NCBI RefSeq assembly: GCF_014193425.1
Contig: NZ_JACHZG010000001.1
Location: 1,984,001-2,048,000, forward strand
DNA from: Microlunatus antarcticus
GTDB lineage: Bacteria; Actinomycetota; Actinomycetes; Propionibacteriales; Propionibacteriaceae
DNA length: 64,000 bases
Reading direction: 5' to 3'
Shown here: piece by piece, positions 32,014 through 40,512 of the stretch
How the letters are laid out: each line of letters begins with the position of its first letter
How positions within the stretch are numbered: the first letter of the stretch is position 1
Made by a program: the position numbers and the translations under genes
The notes under the pieces: model-generated
Database searches by the model: none
What the model was told of the DNA's origin: nothing
The model's input: only the letters and a program-made list of their open reading frames with translations

Positions 32014-34611
32014 TCAGTCTAGGGAGGTCCTGGGCTGCTCGTCACCGGCCGGGGGTCTCGACGGCTCCGGATCCTCAGGCTCGGGCCGGCCCGGGTCGCC
32101 GAGGCCGAGGAGGCGGTCCATGACGCGGAAGCGGTAGGCGCCGGCGAGGGCGAGGAACCAGACGACCAGCAGCGGGACCGAGGTCTGGTAGACGATGCCG
32201 GCCGGCCTCGTCAGCCCGAAGTAGGTACGCGGGGTGGGCACGACCAGAGCGGTCAGCAGGCCCACGAGCAGGGCGACGACCAGGATCGCGGGACGTCGGT
32301 CCGGGGTGGTGCGGGTCCAGGCGGCGAAGACCCGGTGGGGCGGTTCGAGGAACAGGATCAGCAGGATCGAGGCGAGCGACACGAACGTGGACAGGCCCGT
32401 CTGGGCGCCGAGGGTGGCGGCGGACTCGACGAAGCCGGGGTCCACGCCGTAGACGAGGTCGGTGTAGTGCGCGAACTCGGTGGCCAGCCGGTCGCGGAGT
32501 GCCGGGTCGTCGAAGCCCTGGGTGATGGTGGTGAAGAGGTACGTGTACACCGCGACCGCGAAGCCCGCCGTCAGCACGGCGGCGGGCAGCACGAAGCGCG
32601 CCAGGTCGAGCAGCAGGTGGCGGTCGGGCGGCCGGGGCCGCGACCAGGCGGTGAGGAAGACGGTCGGCAGCCCGACGGTGAACAGCGTCAGCCCGGTCTG
32701 GGCGGGGGAGTAGGGAAAACCCAGCCCCAGCATCGTGATCGTGACGATGACGAGGGCCTGCGTGGCCACCCGGGTGAGGAAGACCTGCGAGGAGATCGCG
32801 ATGCCGCTGATGATCCGCCGGCCCTCGCGGCGCGCGGGGAGCAGCGCGGCCAGCGAGTCGTCGACCAGCACGATGTCGGCGACGTCGCGCGCGACGCTGC
32901 TGCCGCTGCGCATGGCCACGCCGACGTGCGCGGCCTTCAGGGCCCGGGCGTCGTTGACGCCGTCGCCGACCATCGCCACGTAGCGGCCCTGCCGCCGCAG
33001 GGCGGCGACGATCCGTTCCTTCTGCTCGGGCGCGACGCGGCCGAAGACGTCGCTGCCGGCCACGACGGCATCCAGCTCGGCGTCGGAAAGCGTGTCGAGG
33101 TGCCCCGCGTGCACGGGACGCGGGTCGGTCAGGCCGGCCCGGGCGGCGAGGGCGGCCACGGTGCCGGGGTCGTCGCCGGAGAGGACCTTGAGGGCGATGC
33201 CCTCCTCGCGGAGCCGGGCGATCGTCTCGGGGACGTCGGGGCGCAGCTCGTCGGCGAGCGCGACCAGGGCCAACGGCTCGAGCGCGGGCAGGGTCGGACG
33301 CCCGTCCGCGTCCCGGAGCGGGGCGGCCGGGTCGACGGCACGCCCGAAGACGAGGACGCGCAGGCCCTGCGCCGTACGCGTCCCCACGTCGGCGGTGAGG
33401 TCCGGACCCCGGACGGCGCCGGCGAGCACCTCCGGCGCCCCCAGGACCCAGGTGGCCCGGTCGGTGCGGACCGCGCTCCAGCGGGTCGAGGAACGAAAGG
33501 GGACGAGCTCGACGGCCGGGACCGCCGCGCCGGGGAGGTGCTCGGCGAGGGCCGCGCTGGTCAGGTTGCCCGCGTCGGTGCTGCGGGCCATCGACCCGAG
33601 CGCCTCCTCGACCTCCTGGCGGTCCTGCCCGCCGAGGGGGACCACCTCGGCGACCGTGAGCCGGCCGGTGGTGAGCGTGCCGGTCTTGTCGGTGCAGAGC
33701 ACGTCGACGTTGCTGACCGACTCGACGGCGTTGACGCGCTGGACCAGCGCCCCGCGGCGGGAGGAGGCGACCGCGCCCGCGGTGTAGGCGAGCACGATGA
33801 GGAAGAAGAGCCCGTACGGCACCAGGCCCGACAGCACCGCCGCCGTCTGGACCACCCGGACGAGGGTCACGCCCTCGAGCGCGGCCTGCAGCAGGATCGC
33901 CCCGCTCATCAGGACCACGACGACCATGACCAGGCGGACGCAGAACGCGATCTGGCGCTGCAGCGGGGTCGTGTCGGTCGTGGCCCGCCGCGCCTCGGCG
34001 GTGAGCCGGTTCGCGTAGCTCGCCGCCCCCACGTCGCGGGCGAGCTGGAGACCGGCCCCGCCGACGCTGTGGCTGCCCGAGAGCAGGTCCTCCCCGGGCG
34101 TGCGGACCAGCGCCTCCGACTCGCCGGTCAGCAGCGACTCGTCGACCTCGACGGCACCCTCGAGGACTGGTCCGTCGACGACCAGCTGGTCCCCCGGGCG
34201 CACCCGGACGGCGTCGCCGCGGACGACCTCCTCGGGCGCGACCTCGACGTCGCGGCCGTCGCGCACCACGACCACCGTGCTGCGGGCCAGGAGCTGGAGC
34301 CGGTCGAGCTGACGCTTGGCGCGGATCTCCTGCACCGCGCTCACGGCCGCGTTGAGCAGGCCGATCGACACGCTGATCACCGCGTCGCCGTAGCGGCCCA
34401 GCGCCAGGAGCGCCGCGCCGATGACGAAGAGGATGGTGTTGTAGAGGTTGAAGACGTTCGTGCGGAGGATGCGTCCGTAGGTGCGCGACGAGGCGCTGAC
34501 CGCCCGGTTGACCTCGCCCCGCCGCCGGCGTGCCTCCGCCTCGACGCTCGTGAGGCCGACCACCGGGTCGGCGGCGGACGGGGCGCGGGGGGCGCGCGCG
34601 GCTTCGGTCAC
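32014..34611 (-). CDS. cation-translocating P-type ATPase
   Basis: An 865-residue P-type ATPase. The actuator loop LTGES is near residue 160, the phosphorylation site DKTGTLTTG near 306, the nucleotide domain includes ALVALADELRPD, and the hinge is MVGDGVNDARALKAAHVGVA near 560. About ten TM helices. TM4 reads LSGLVPYGLFFLIVLAY: the key Pro is kept but the P2-type PEGL is VPYGL, so ion choice cannot be inferred by the standard motif. It resembles the CtpE-like actinobacterial group, which is only a hypothesis. It uses GTG 34611 and is divergent from the polymerase gene. Confidence 0.9.
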   Translation of the reverse strand: MTEAARAPRAPSAADPVVGLTSVEAEARRRRGEVNRAVSASSRTYGRILRTNVFNLYNTILFVIGAALLALGRYGDAVISVSIGLLNAAVSAVQEIRAKRQLDRLQLLARSTVVVVRDGRDVEVAPEEVVRGDAVRVRPGDQLVVDGPVLEGAVEVDESLLTGESEALVRTPGEDLLSGSHSVGGAGLQLARDVGAASYANRLTAEARRATTDTTPLQRQIAFCVRLVMVVVVLMSGAILLQAALEGVTLVRVVQTAAVLSGLVPYGLFFLIVLAYTAGAVASSRRGALVQRVNAVESVSNVDVLCTDKTGTLTTGRLTVAEVVPLGGQDRQEVEEALGSMARSTDAGNLTSAALAEHLPGAAVPAVELVPFRSSTRWSAVRTDRATWVLGAPEVLAGAVRGPDLTADVGTRTAQGLRVLVFGRAVDPAAPLRDADGRPTLPALEPLALVALADELRPDVPETIARLREEGIALKVLSGDDPGTVAALAARAGLTDPRPVHAGHLDTLSDAELDAVVAGSDVFGRVAPEQKERIVAALRRQGRYVAMVGDGVNDARALKAAHVGVAMRSGSSVARDVADIVLVDDSLAALLPARREGRRIISGIAISSQVFLTRVATQALVIVTITMLGLGFPYSPAQTGLTLFTVGLPTVFLTAWSRPRPPDRHLLLDLARFVLPAAVLTAGFAVAVYTYLFTTITQGFDDPALRDRLATEFAHYTDLVYGVDPGFVESAATLGAQTGLSTFVSLASILLILFLEPPHRVFAAWTRTTPDRRPAILVVALLVGLLTALVVPTPRTYFGLTRPAGIVYQTSVPLLVVWFLALAGAYRFRVMDRLLGLGDPGRPEPEDPEPSRPPAGDEQPRTSLD

Positions 34612-34674
34612 GGCGGACAGTCTCCCCGGCCCGGCGCACCCCGGGCGTGCGCGACGCCGCACTACGGTCGCCGG

Positions 34675-36345
34675 GTGGATGTCGCCGTCGCTGCCGCCGA
34701 GGACGGCGTCGACGTGGCCGTGCTCGACGGGGACGGCCGACCGACTACGGCGCAGCGGCTGACCTGGTCGGCGCTGCCCGCGCACGTCGCCCGGCTGGAG
34801 CCGGACGAGCCGCGCTGGGTGTGGGCCGACACGAGCCGGTGCTACCCGGCACTGCTGGCCGCGGGGGTCACCGTGGCCCGCGGTCAGGACCTGCGCCAGT
34901 GCCACGCCGTGCTGTCCCGGTCGACGTACGCGACCAGCCCGCTGGCCTCGACCGGCGACCCGCGGTGGGAGCCGCGCCAGCCCGCCCCGGACGTCGAGCC
35001 GACGCTGCTCGACCTCGCCGACGCGGTCGACGCCCTGTCGCTGGCCGACGTCGCCGAGGAGCACCGCGCGCAGCAGGAGGCGGTGCGCCTCTCCGCCCAC
35101 GCCGCCCGGCTGCGGCTCCTGCTCGCCGCCGAGTCGGCCGGCGCGCTGGCCGGGGCCGAGCTGACCCACGTCGGCCTCCCGTTCGACGCGGCCGAGCACG
35201 ACCGGCTGCTGACCCGCCTGCTCGGACCGCGACCGCTGCCGGGCGCGCGGCCCCGCGTCATGGAGGACCTCGCCGGGCGGATCCGGACGGAGCTCGGTGC
35301 GCCGACGCTCAACCCGGACTCCGCACCCGACCTCCTGCGCGCCCTGCACAGCGCCGGGGTCGGTGTCGACTCCACGCGGCAGTGGGACCTCGCCCAGGTG
35401 GACCACCCGGTGGTCGCGCCGCTCCTGGAGTACAAGAAGCTGGCCCGCCTGCACGGGGCGAACGGCTGGTCGTGGCTGTCGACCTGGGTCGTCGACGGGC
35501 GGTTCCGGCCGGGCTACGTCCCGAGCGGGGTCGTGACCGGCCGCTGGGCCGCGCGGGGCGGGGGCGCGCTGCAGCTGCCGAAGCAGGTCCGCGGCGCCGT
35601 CGTCGCCGACCCCGGCTCCGTGCTCGTCGTGGCGGACGCGGCCCAGCTCGAGCCGCGCGTCCTCGCCGCGATGTCGCGTGACGAGGCGATGGCGGCCGCC
35701 TCACGCCGCGGCGACCTCTACCAGGCCCTTGTCGACGACGGCGTCGCGGACACCCGCGCGCACGCCAAGGTGGCGATGCTCGGCGCGCTCTACGGGGCCA
35801 CGTCCGGGGAGTCGGGTCGGCTGATGCCCCGGCTGCAGCGCAGCTATCCGGCGGCGACCGCGTACGTCGAGCGTGCGGCGCGGGCGGGGGAGGCCGGCGA
35901 GGTCGTCACCACGTGGCTCGGGCGCAGCTCGCCGCCACCGACGGAGGCGTGGCGGGAGGCGCAGCGCTGGTCCGCGCTGCCCGAGGCCGGTCCCGACGAA
36001 CGCCGCGAGGCCCGCACCCGGGCGCGTGACTGGGGCCGCTTCACCCGGAACTTCGTCGTCCAGGGCACGGCGGCCGAGTGGGCGCTGTGCTGGCTGGCCG
36101 ACCTGCGCCGGCAGCTCGCGGCCCTCGGTGGGCACGACGGCGCCGACGGGGCGGCCGGGCGGCGCGCGCGGCTGGTCTACTTCCTGCACGACGAGGTGAT
36201 CGTCGAGGCCCCGGTCGAGCTGGCGGACGCCGTCGCCGACGCCGTCCGTTCCGCGGCCCGACGGGCCGGCCAGCTCCTCTTTGGAACCTTCCCGGTCGAG
36301 TTCGCCCTCGACGTCGCCTGCGCCACCCGCTACGCCGACGCCTGA
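34675..36345 (+). CDS. DNA polymerase I-like protein (exonuclease-type N-terminus, family A polymerase domain)
   Basis: A 556-residue family A polymerase, much shorter than PolA (no 5'-nuclease). The N-terminal 200 residues occupy the place of the 3'-5' exonuclease but its acidic motifs are weak. Polymerase motifs: YVPSGVVTGRWAARGGGALQ, motif A DAAQLEPRVLA (about 322, Asp kept), motif B HAKVAMLGALYGATSG, and motif C FLHDEVIVEAP (about 503-509). It is common in actinobacteria beside the true PolA and is thought to help repair. GTG 34675 is 6 nt after TACGGT (34663-34668), suggesting a leaderless mRNA. The 3' end overlaps the monooxygenase gene by 16 nt. Confidence 0.9.
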   Translation: MDVAVAAAEDGVDVAVLDGDGRPTTAQRLTWSALPAHVARLEPDEPRWVWADTSRCYPALLAAGVTVARGQDLRQCHAVLSRSTYATSPLASTGDPRWEPRQPAPDVEPTLLDLADAVDALSLADVAEEHRAQQEAVRLSAHAARLRLLLAAESAGALAGAELTHVGLPFDAAEHDRLLTRLLGPRPLPGARPRVMEDLAGRIRTELGAPTLNPDSAPDLLRALHSAGVGVDSTRQWDLAQVDHPVVAPLLEYKKLARLHGANGWSWLSTWVVDGRFRPGYVPSGVVTGRWAARGGGALQLPKQVRGAVVADPGSVLVVADAAQLEPRVLAAMSRDEAMAAASRRGDLYQALVDDGVADTRAHAKVAMLGALYGATSGESGRLMPRLQRSYPAATAYVERAARAGEAGEVVTTWLGRSSPPPTEAWREAQRWSALPEAGPDERREARTRARDWGRFTRNFVVQGTAAEWALCWLADLRRQLAALGGHDGADGAAGRRARLVYFLHDEVIVEAPVELADAVADAVRSAARRAGQLLFGTFPVEFALDVACATRYADA

Positions 36346-37472
36346 CGGTCGTCGGTGTCTGTGCCGGTGTCCCGCAGGTAGCGGGTGAGCGCGGCGACGG
36401 CGTCCCGACCGGCCCGGTTGGCCCCGACCGTCGACTGGGACGGGCCGAAGCCGATCAGGTGGACCCGCGGCTCGTCCGCGACCTGCGTCCCGCGGAGCGT
36501 GATGCCGCGGCGGTCGTTGCGCAGGTGGAGCGGGTCGAGGTGGTGCAGCGCGGCCCTGAACCCGGTCGCCCAGAGGATGGCGTCGACCGGCGTGAAGGAG
36601 CCGTCGGCCTCGCGGACGCCGCCGGGCTCGATCGCGGTGAACATCGGCCGTCGGACCAGCACGCCGCGCTGCCGGGCGGCCAGGACGTACGCGGCCGGCG
36701 GCAGGCCCGTGTAGGAGACGACGCTGCCGGTGGGCCGACCGGACTCGGCGTCGGCCGTGACCGCGGCGATGATCTTGCGCCCCTCGACCTCCGGCCGGAA
36801 GTCGCCGTCGAGGAAGACGGGCTCGCGCCGGGTGTACCAGAGGACCGTGGCGCCGCGCGAGATCTCCTCCAGCTGCTGCACCGCGGAGATGCCGCCACCG
36901 ACGACGGCCACCCGGAGCCCGGCGAGCGCGGCGGCCGAGACGTAGTCGCGGGTGTGGAGCTGGCGGCCGAGAAAGCTCTCGTGCCCCGGGTAGCGGGGGA
37001 GGACGGGCTCGTCCCACGTGCCGGTCGCGTTGACGACCACCCGGGTCCGCCAGCGCCCGGCGTCGGTGTCCACGAGCAGGTCGCCGTCGGGGTCGCCGTC
37101 CGCGCGGGTCACGGAGATGACGGCCACCGGCCGCAGCACCGGCAGCGCACGGTCCCGCTCGAACGCGGCGAAGTAGCGCGGCACCGCGACGCGGCTGGGC
37201 TCGTCCGGGTCGACCGGTGGCGTCGGGTACGACGGCAGCTCGAAGATGCCGTTGACCGTCGCCATCCGGAGCGACTCCCACCGGTGCTGCCACGCCCCGC
37301 CGGGCCCCACCTCGGCGTCGAGCACCACGAAGCTGCGGACGGCGTCAGGCTCCGCCGACGCGCTGACGAAGCCCCGCCGCTGGAGGTGGTGGGCGGCGGA
37401 CAGCCCGGCCTGGCCTGCCCCGACGACGAGGACGGTCGCCGACCGCTCGGACGCGACTGCATCGGCACTCAC
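36330..37472 (-). CDS. flavin-containing NAD(P)-dependent monooxygenase-like protein
   Basis: A 380-residue two-dinucleotide-fold flavoprotein. FAD site VLVVGAGQAGLSAAHHLQRRG at residues about 14-34; WRTRVVVNATGTWDEPVLP; NADPH site VAVVGGGISAVQQLEEISRG near 190; ILWATGFRAALHHLDPL near 320. The pattern is that of FMO/Baeyer-Villiger-like or thioredoxin-reductase-like oxidoreductases that oxygenate small molecules. GTG 37472 was chosen for the Rossmann start. Its last 16 nt overlap the polymerase gene on the other strand. Confidence 0.88.
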   Translation of the reverse strand: MSADAVASERSATVLVVGAGQAGLSAAHHLQRRGFVSASAEPDAVRSFVVLDAEVGPGGAWQHRWESLRMATVNGIFELPSYPTPPVDPDEPSRVAVPRYFAAFERDRALPVLRPVAVISVTRADGDPDGDLLVDTDAGRWRTRVVVNATGTWDEPVLPRYPGHESFLGRQLHTRDYVSAAALAGLRVAVVGGGISAVQQLEEISRGATVLWYTRREPVFLDGDFRPEVEGRKIIAAVTADAESGRPTGSVVSYTGLPPAAYVLAARQRGVLVRRPMFTAIEPGGVREADGSFTPVDAILWATGFRAALHHLDPLHLRNDRRGITLRGTQVADEPRVHLIGFGPSQSTVGANRAGRDAVAALTRYLRDTGTDTDDRQASA

Positions 37473-37573
37473 GCCACCAGTCTGGCCGCCCGGGCCGGAT
37501 CGGGAGCCGGCGCACGTGGTCAGCGCGACGGAGCCGCGCGGCTGGTCGGACGTCGGTCCCGGAGGCCGGGTCG

Positions 37574-37753
37574 TCAGCGCCGCAACCCGGTCAGCACCGT
37601 GAGCGCCTCCTCGAGGCTGGCGTCGTCCCCGCGCGTGCTGCTCCAGCGGTGCAGCACGTCCACCAGCTGGCGCAGCAGCTGTGCGTCGTCGAGGACCCGC
37701 TGCGAGGACCAGTGCTCGAGGACCGACCGGGCCGACCGGCCCGGGCGACCTGT
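37574..37753 (-). pseudogene. degenerate small ORF without a start codon
   Basis: A 60-codon open frame whose translation looks protein-like: SVLEHWSSQRVLDDAQLLRQ, LVDVLHRWSSTRGDDASLEE, ALTVLTGLRR. It consists of amphipathic helices like a small actinobacterial protein, but between the upstream in-frame TGA (37754-37756) and the helices there is no ATG, GTG or TTG. Either the N-terminus was lost by mutation, or this is a remnant. The first usable start is a GTG inside LVDVL. Family not recognised. Confidence 0.3.
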
Positions 37754-38280
37754 TCACGCAGCGTCGGGGTCGGCGGGGACGGTTGGACGGAGGCGGCGCG
37801 CAGCGGTCCCCGAGGGGGCCACGCCGCCTCCGTCCGCCCCTCATCGACCTCGTCGTCGAGAGGACTGGGTGCGCACGCAGGGCACGCGGCGGGAGAACGT
37901 GTCGGAGCAGGTGGGCACGCACCGGTGCGGACAGGCGCAGCGGACCGAGAGGTCGGGAGCTACCGCGGGGTGCGTGAGAGATCGGTCGTTCACCGGGCTG
38001 GAAGCCTGCAGGCGGTCGACCACGACGCGGCAGCGGGCGCGGCGTCGGGATGCTCCTGGACGGCTGTGATCAGCCGCTCACAGTCATGGCCCGTCCGGCG
38101 TGGACGTCAATGAGTCCGAAGCCCGTCCCCGCGTGGCGGAGCTCCGCCGACGAGATCCACGAACTCGGCACGCGCCGGTACGTCTGTGATTACTGTGACG
38201 GATGTTGCGTGAGTGACAACTCCCCGCACATCTTCGGCTGGTCGCTTCCCCCGCGCCACCCCAGTCCCAGGAGCTCCCCC
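37754..38280. other. gene-poor stretch upstream of a secreted protein
   Basis: About 530 bases where I see no convincing gene. The part after 38150 is less GC-rich (TGTGATTACTGTGACGGATG near 38187) and probably holds the promoter and 5' leader of the gene at 38281. A small hairpin, GGCTG-TGAT-CAGCC, lies near 38061-38074. No known riboswitch was recognised. Confidence 0.4.
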
Positions 38281-39042
38281 ATGGTCTTGTCGTCCCCGTC
38301 CTTCTCGACGCGTTCCTTCTCGATCCGTTCCTTCTCGTCACGTATGAGCCGACCGCTCGCCGCCGTGGTCCTCGGCGCCGCCCTGCTCGCACCCCTCCAG
38401 CCGGTCGTCGCGGCCCACGCCGATCCCTCGGCGCGACCTCCGGCGTCCTCCGCCAAGACCCACGCGCGGGCCACCCAGACGGTGCTCACCGCGTACGGCG
38501 ACTCCGACAGCGCCGGCGCGGTCCACCTGTCGGGGTCGCTGCGGTGGGCGAACGGCAAGGTCCTGGGGCACCGGGAGCCGGTCGAGCTCTGGGGTCGCTC
38601 CGGCGCACGGTGGGTCCTGGTCCGGCAGGCCGTCACCGACCGCCGCGGCGACGTCGAGCTGAGCGTCACCCCGAGCGCGCACACGACGTACGAGCTGCGC
38701 TACGCCGGCTCGCGCAGCAAGAGCCTGACGTCGGCCGCCGCGTCGTCGCGCAGCCCGCGGGTCGAGGTCCGTGCGCTCGCCCACGTCCGGCTCGACGCGC
38801 CCGCCCGGGCGCAGCGGGGCCAGACCTTCGTGGTGAAGGGCCGGGTCACCCCCGCCCGGGCCGGCCGCGTCGTCGTCCTCAGCGGCAACGGCAGGAAGTT
38901 CACCACCCTCCGCACCCGCGCGGACGGCTCGTTCTCGGGTCGTGTGCGGCTGCAGATGAAGACGTCGTTGCGCGTCTCCGTGCCGAAGGCGGCGAGCCTC
39001 GACGGGGCCGCGAGCACCCCGCGCGTGGTCCGGGTCGCCTGA
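38281..39042 (+). CDS. secreted protein with Ig-like/carboxypeptidase-regulatory-like repeats
   Basis: A 253-residue exported protein. The Ser/Arg-rich start is followed by a signal peptide core LAAVVLGAALLAPLQPVVAA (cleavage near AAHA, about residue 47). The rest is two beta-sandwich modules: one from TVLTAYGDSDSAGAVHLSG to TTYELRYAGS, and one from VRLDAPARAQRGQTFVVKGR to LRVSVPKAASL. This layout is typical of actinobacterial extracellular proteins of unknown function. AGGAG precedes the ATG. An internal ATG at residue 22 is an alternative start. Confidence 0.75.
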   Translation: MVLSSPSFSTRSFSIRSFSSRMSRPLAAVVLGAALLAPLQPVVAAHADPSARPPASSAKTHARATQTVLTAYGDSDSAGAVHLSGSLRWANGKVLGHREPVELWGRSGARWVLVRQAVTDRRGDVELSVTPSAHTTYELRYAGSRSKSLTSAAASSRSPRVEVRALAHVRLDAPARAQRGQTFVVKGRVTPARAGRVVVLSGNGRKFTTLRTRADGSFSGRVRLQMKTSLRVSVPKAASLDGAASTPRVVRVA

Positions 39043-39054
39043 CCCGGCCCCATG

Positions 39055-39080
39055 GACCCCCGCGTCACGACGCGGGGGTC
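39055..39080. terminator. strong bidirectional terminator hairpin inside an MFS gene end
   Basis: GACCCCCGCGTC and GACGCGGGGGTC are perfect 12-base arms around AC. The reverse-strand MFS stop codon (39065-39067) lies inside this hairpin, so the terminator overlaps the last codons. It separates the convergent secreted-protein and MFS genes. Confidence 0.75.
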
Positions 39081-40297
39081 GCCGACAGCCCTCGTCGCGT
39101 CGACGCGAGGAGCGCGCCACCGAGGACCACGGCGACGCCGCCGGCCAGGAAGACGGTCCGCACGCTCGTGGTGTCCAGCAGCACGCCGCCGAGGGCGGCC
39201 CCGAGGGCGATCGCGAGCTGGAAGGTCGCGACGACCAGGCCGCCCGCGGCCTCGACCCGGCGCGGCTCGGCCCGCGAGATCCACGTCTGCGACGTGGTGG
39301 GGACCGCGCCGAAGCCGATGCCCCACAGCGCCACGGCGACGAACACTCCGAACGGCGAGCCGGTGGACACCGAGAAGGTCACGATCCCGGCGGCGACGAG
39401 CACCGGGACGGCCATCAGCGCGAGGCCGAGGTGGCGGTCGGCGACGAGGCCGGACAGCAGGTTGCCGACCAGACCGCCGACGCCGTACACGGCGAGGAGG
39501 ACGGCGATCGTCGCGGGCGTCAGCCCGGAGACGCCCTCGGCGGCCGTCCGGATGAAGGTGTAGCTGCCGAAGTGGCCGGCCACGAGGACCGCGAGCCCGA
39601 TCAGCCCGAGGAGCACGACGCGCGAGCGCAGGACGTCGACCAGGGTCCGGAGGCCGCCGCTGGCCCGGGCGGGGACCGACGGCATCAGGACGACGAACAG
39701 GACGATGGCGAGCGCGGTCGCGGCGGAGACGGCCCAGAAGACGGCCCGCCACCCGGCGAAGGAGCTGATCAGCGCCCCGAGGGGGACCGCGGCCACGGTC
39801 GCACCGGCGACGCCCAGGTTGACCACCGACATCGCGCGGCCGAGCTTGTCGGCCGGGACGAGGTGGGACGAGACGGCCAGGGCCATCGACCAGGTGCCGG
39901 CGATCGAGATGCCGAGGACCAGGCGGGCCACGACCACGAGCGCGTAGCTCGGTGCGACGGCGGTCAGCAGGTTGGAGAGCAGGGCCAGGACGAGCAGGCC
40001 GACCAGGAGGCGCTTGCGGTCGAGGTTCGGGAACAGCGGCCCCATCGTGGGGCCGGCGACCAGCCCGACGAGGGCGGTCGCCGTGACGACCTGGCCGGCG
40101 ACGCCCTCGGTGATGCCGAAGTCGCTCGCCATCAGCGGCAGCAGGCTGGCCGGCAGGAACTCGCTGGTGACGAGGGTGAAGATGGCGACCATCAGGGCGA
40201 TCACCCCGGGCCAGCCCGAGCGGACCGGGGTCGTGGTGCCGGTGGTCGTGGTGGTCGTGGGGGTCTCGGTGACGGAGACCGAAGCGGTGCTCGTCAT
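39065..40297 (-). CDS. MFS transporter (AraJ/Cmx-like exporter)
   Basis: A 410-residue 12-helix MFS exporter of the DHA1 type. A Thr-rich N-terminal tail (TPTTTTTTGTTTP) precedes TM1 IALMVAIFTLVTSEFLPASL, which is the marker of the AraJ/Cmx/CmlA-like sugar-efflux and chloramphenicol-resistance group. LDRKRLLVG is the loop 2-3 signature; ARLVLGISIAGTWSMALAV is motif C-like. Substrate unknown. Its stop codon sits in the terminator hairpin 39055-39080. Confidence 0.9.
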   Translation of the reverse strand: MTSTASVSVTETPTTTTTTGTTTPVRSGWPGVIALMVAIFTLVTSEFLPASLLPLMASDFGITEGVAGQVVTATALVGLVAGPTMGPLFPNLDRKRLLVGLLVLALLSNLLTAVAPSYALVVVARLVLGISIAGTWSMALAVSSHLVPADKLGRAMSVVNLGVAGATVAAVPLGALISSFAGWRAVFWAVSAATALAIVLFVVLMPSVPARASGGLRTLVDVLRSRVVLLGLIGLAVLVAGHFGSYTFIRTAAEGVSGLTPATIAVLLAVYGVGGLVGNLLSGLVADRHLGLALMAVPVLVAAGIVTFSVSTGSPFGVFVAVALWGIGFGAVPTTSQTWISRAEPRRVEAAGGLVVATFQLAIALGAALGGVLLDTTSVRTVFLAGGVAVVLGGALLASTRRGLSATPAS

Positions 40298-40512
40298 GCC
40301 AGCTCCTAGTGCATGCCTGCTCAGGGCCGCGGACGGACCTGTCAGGACGACGGGACGTGGTGCCCGGCGGACGTTGGCGGGCCGTGCAGAGGCGCTGGCA
40401 CCGGGTGGTGCTCGACCCGGGCAGGACTACAAGAAGCGGCAACACCCGGGCCGGGGGATTGCTTCCAAAGCCGGGCCACAGGTTCTCCCCGGGGTCGGGC
40501 AGGATGTGACCC

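Noticed and set aside
32335-34674. Long forward ORF antisense to the P-type ATPase, in frame with the polymerase
   Set aside because: Only the part from 34675 reads as polymerase; the upstream part is an antisense shadow of the ATPase.
37841-38023. 60-codon reverse ORF upstream of the secreted-protein gene
   Set aside because: Composition and lack of pattern do not support coding.
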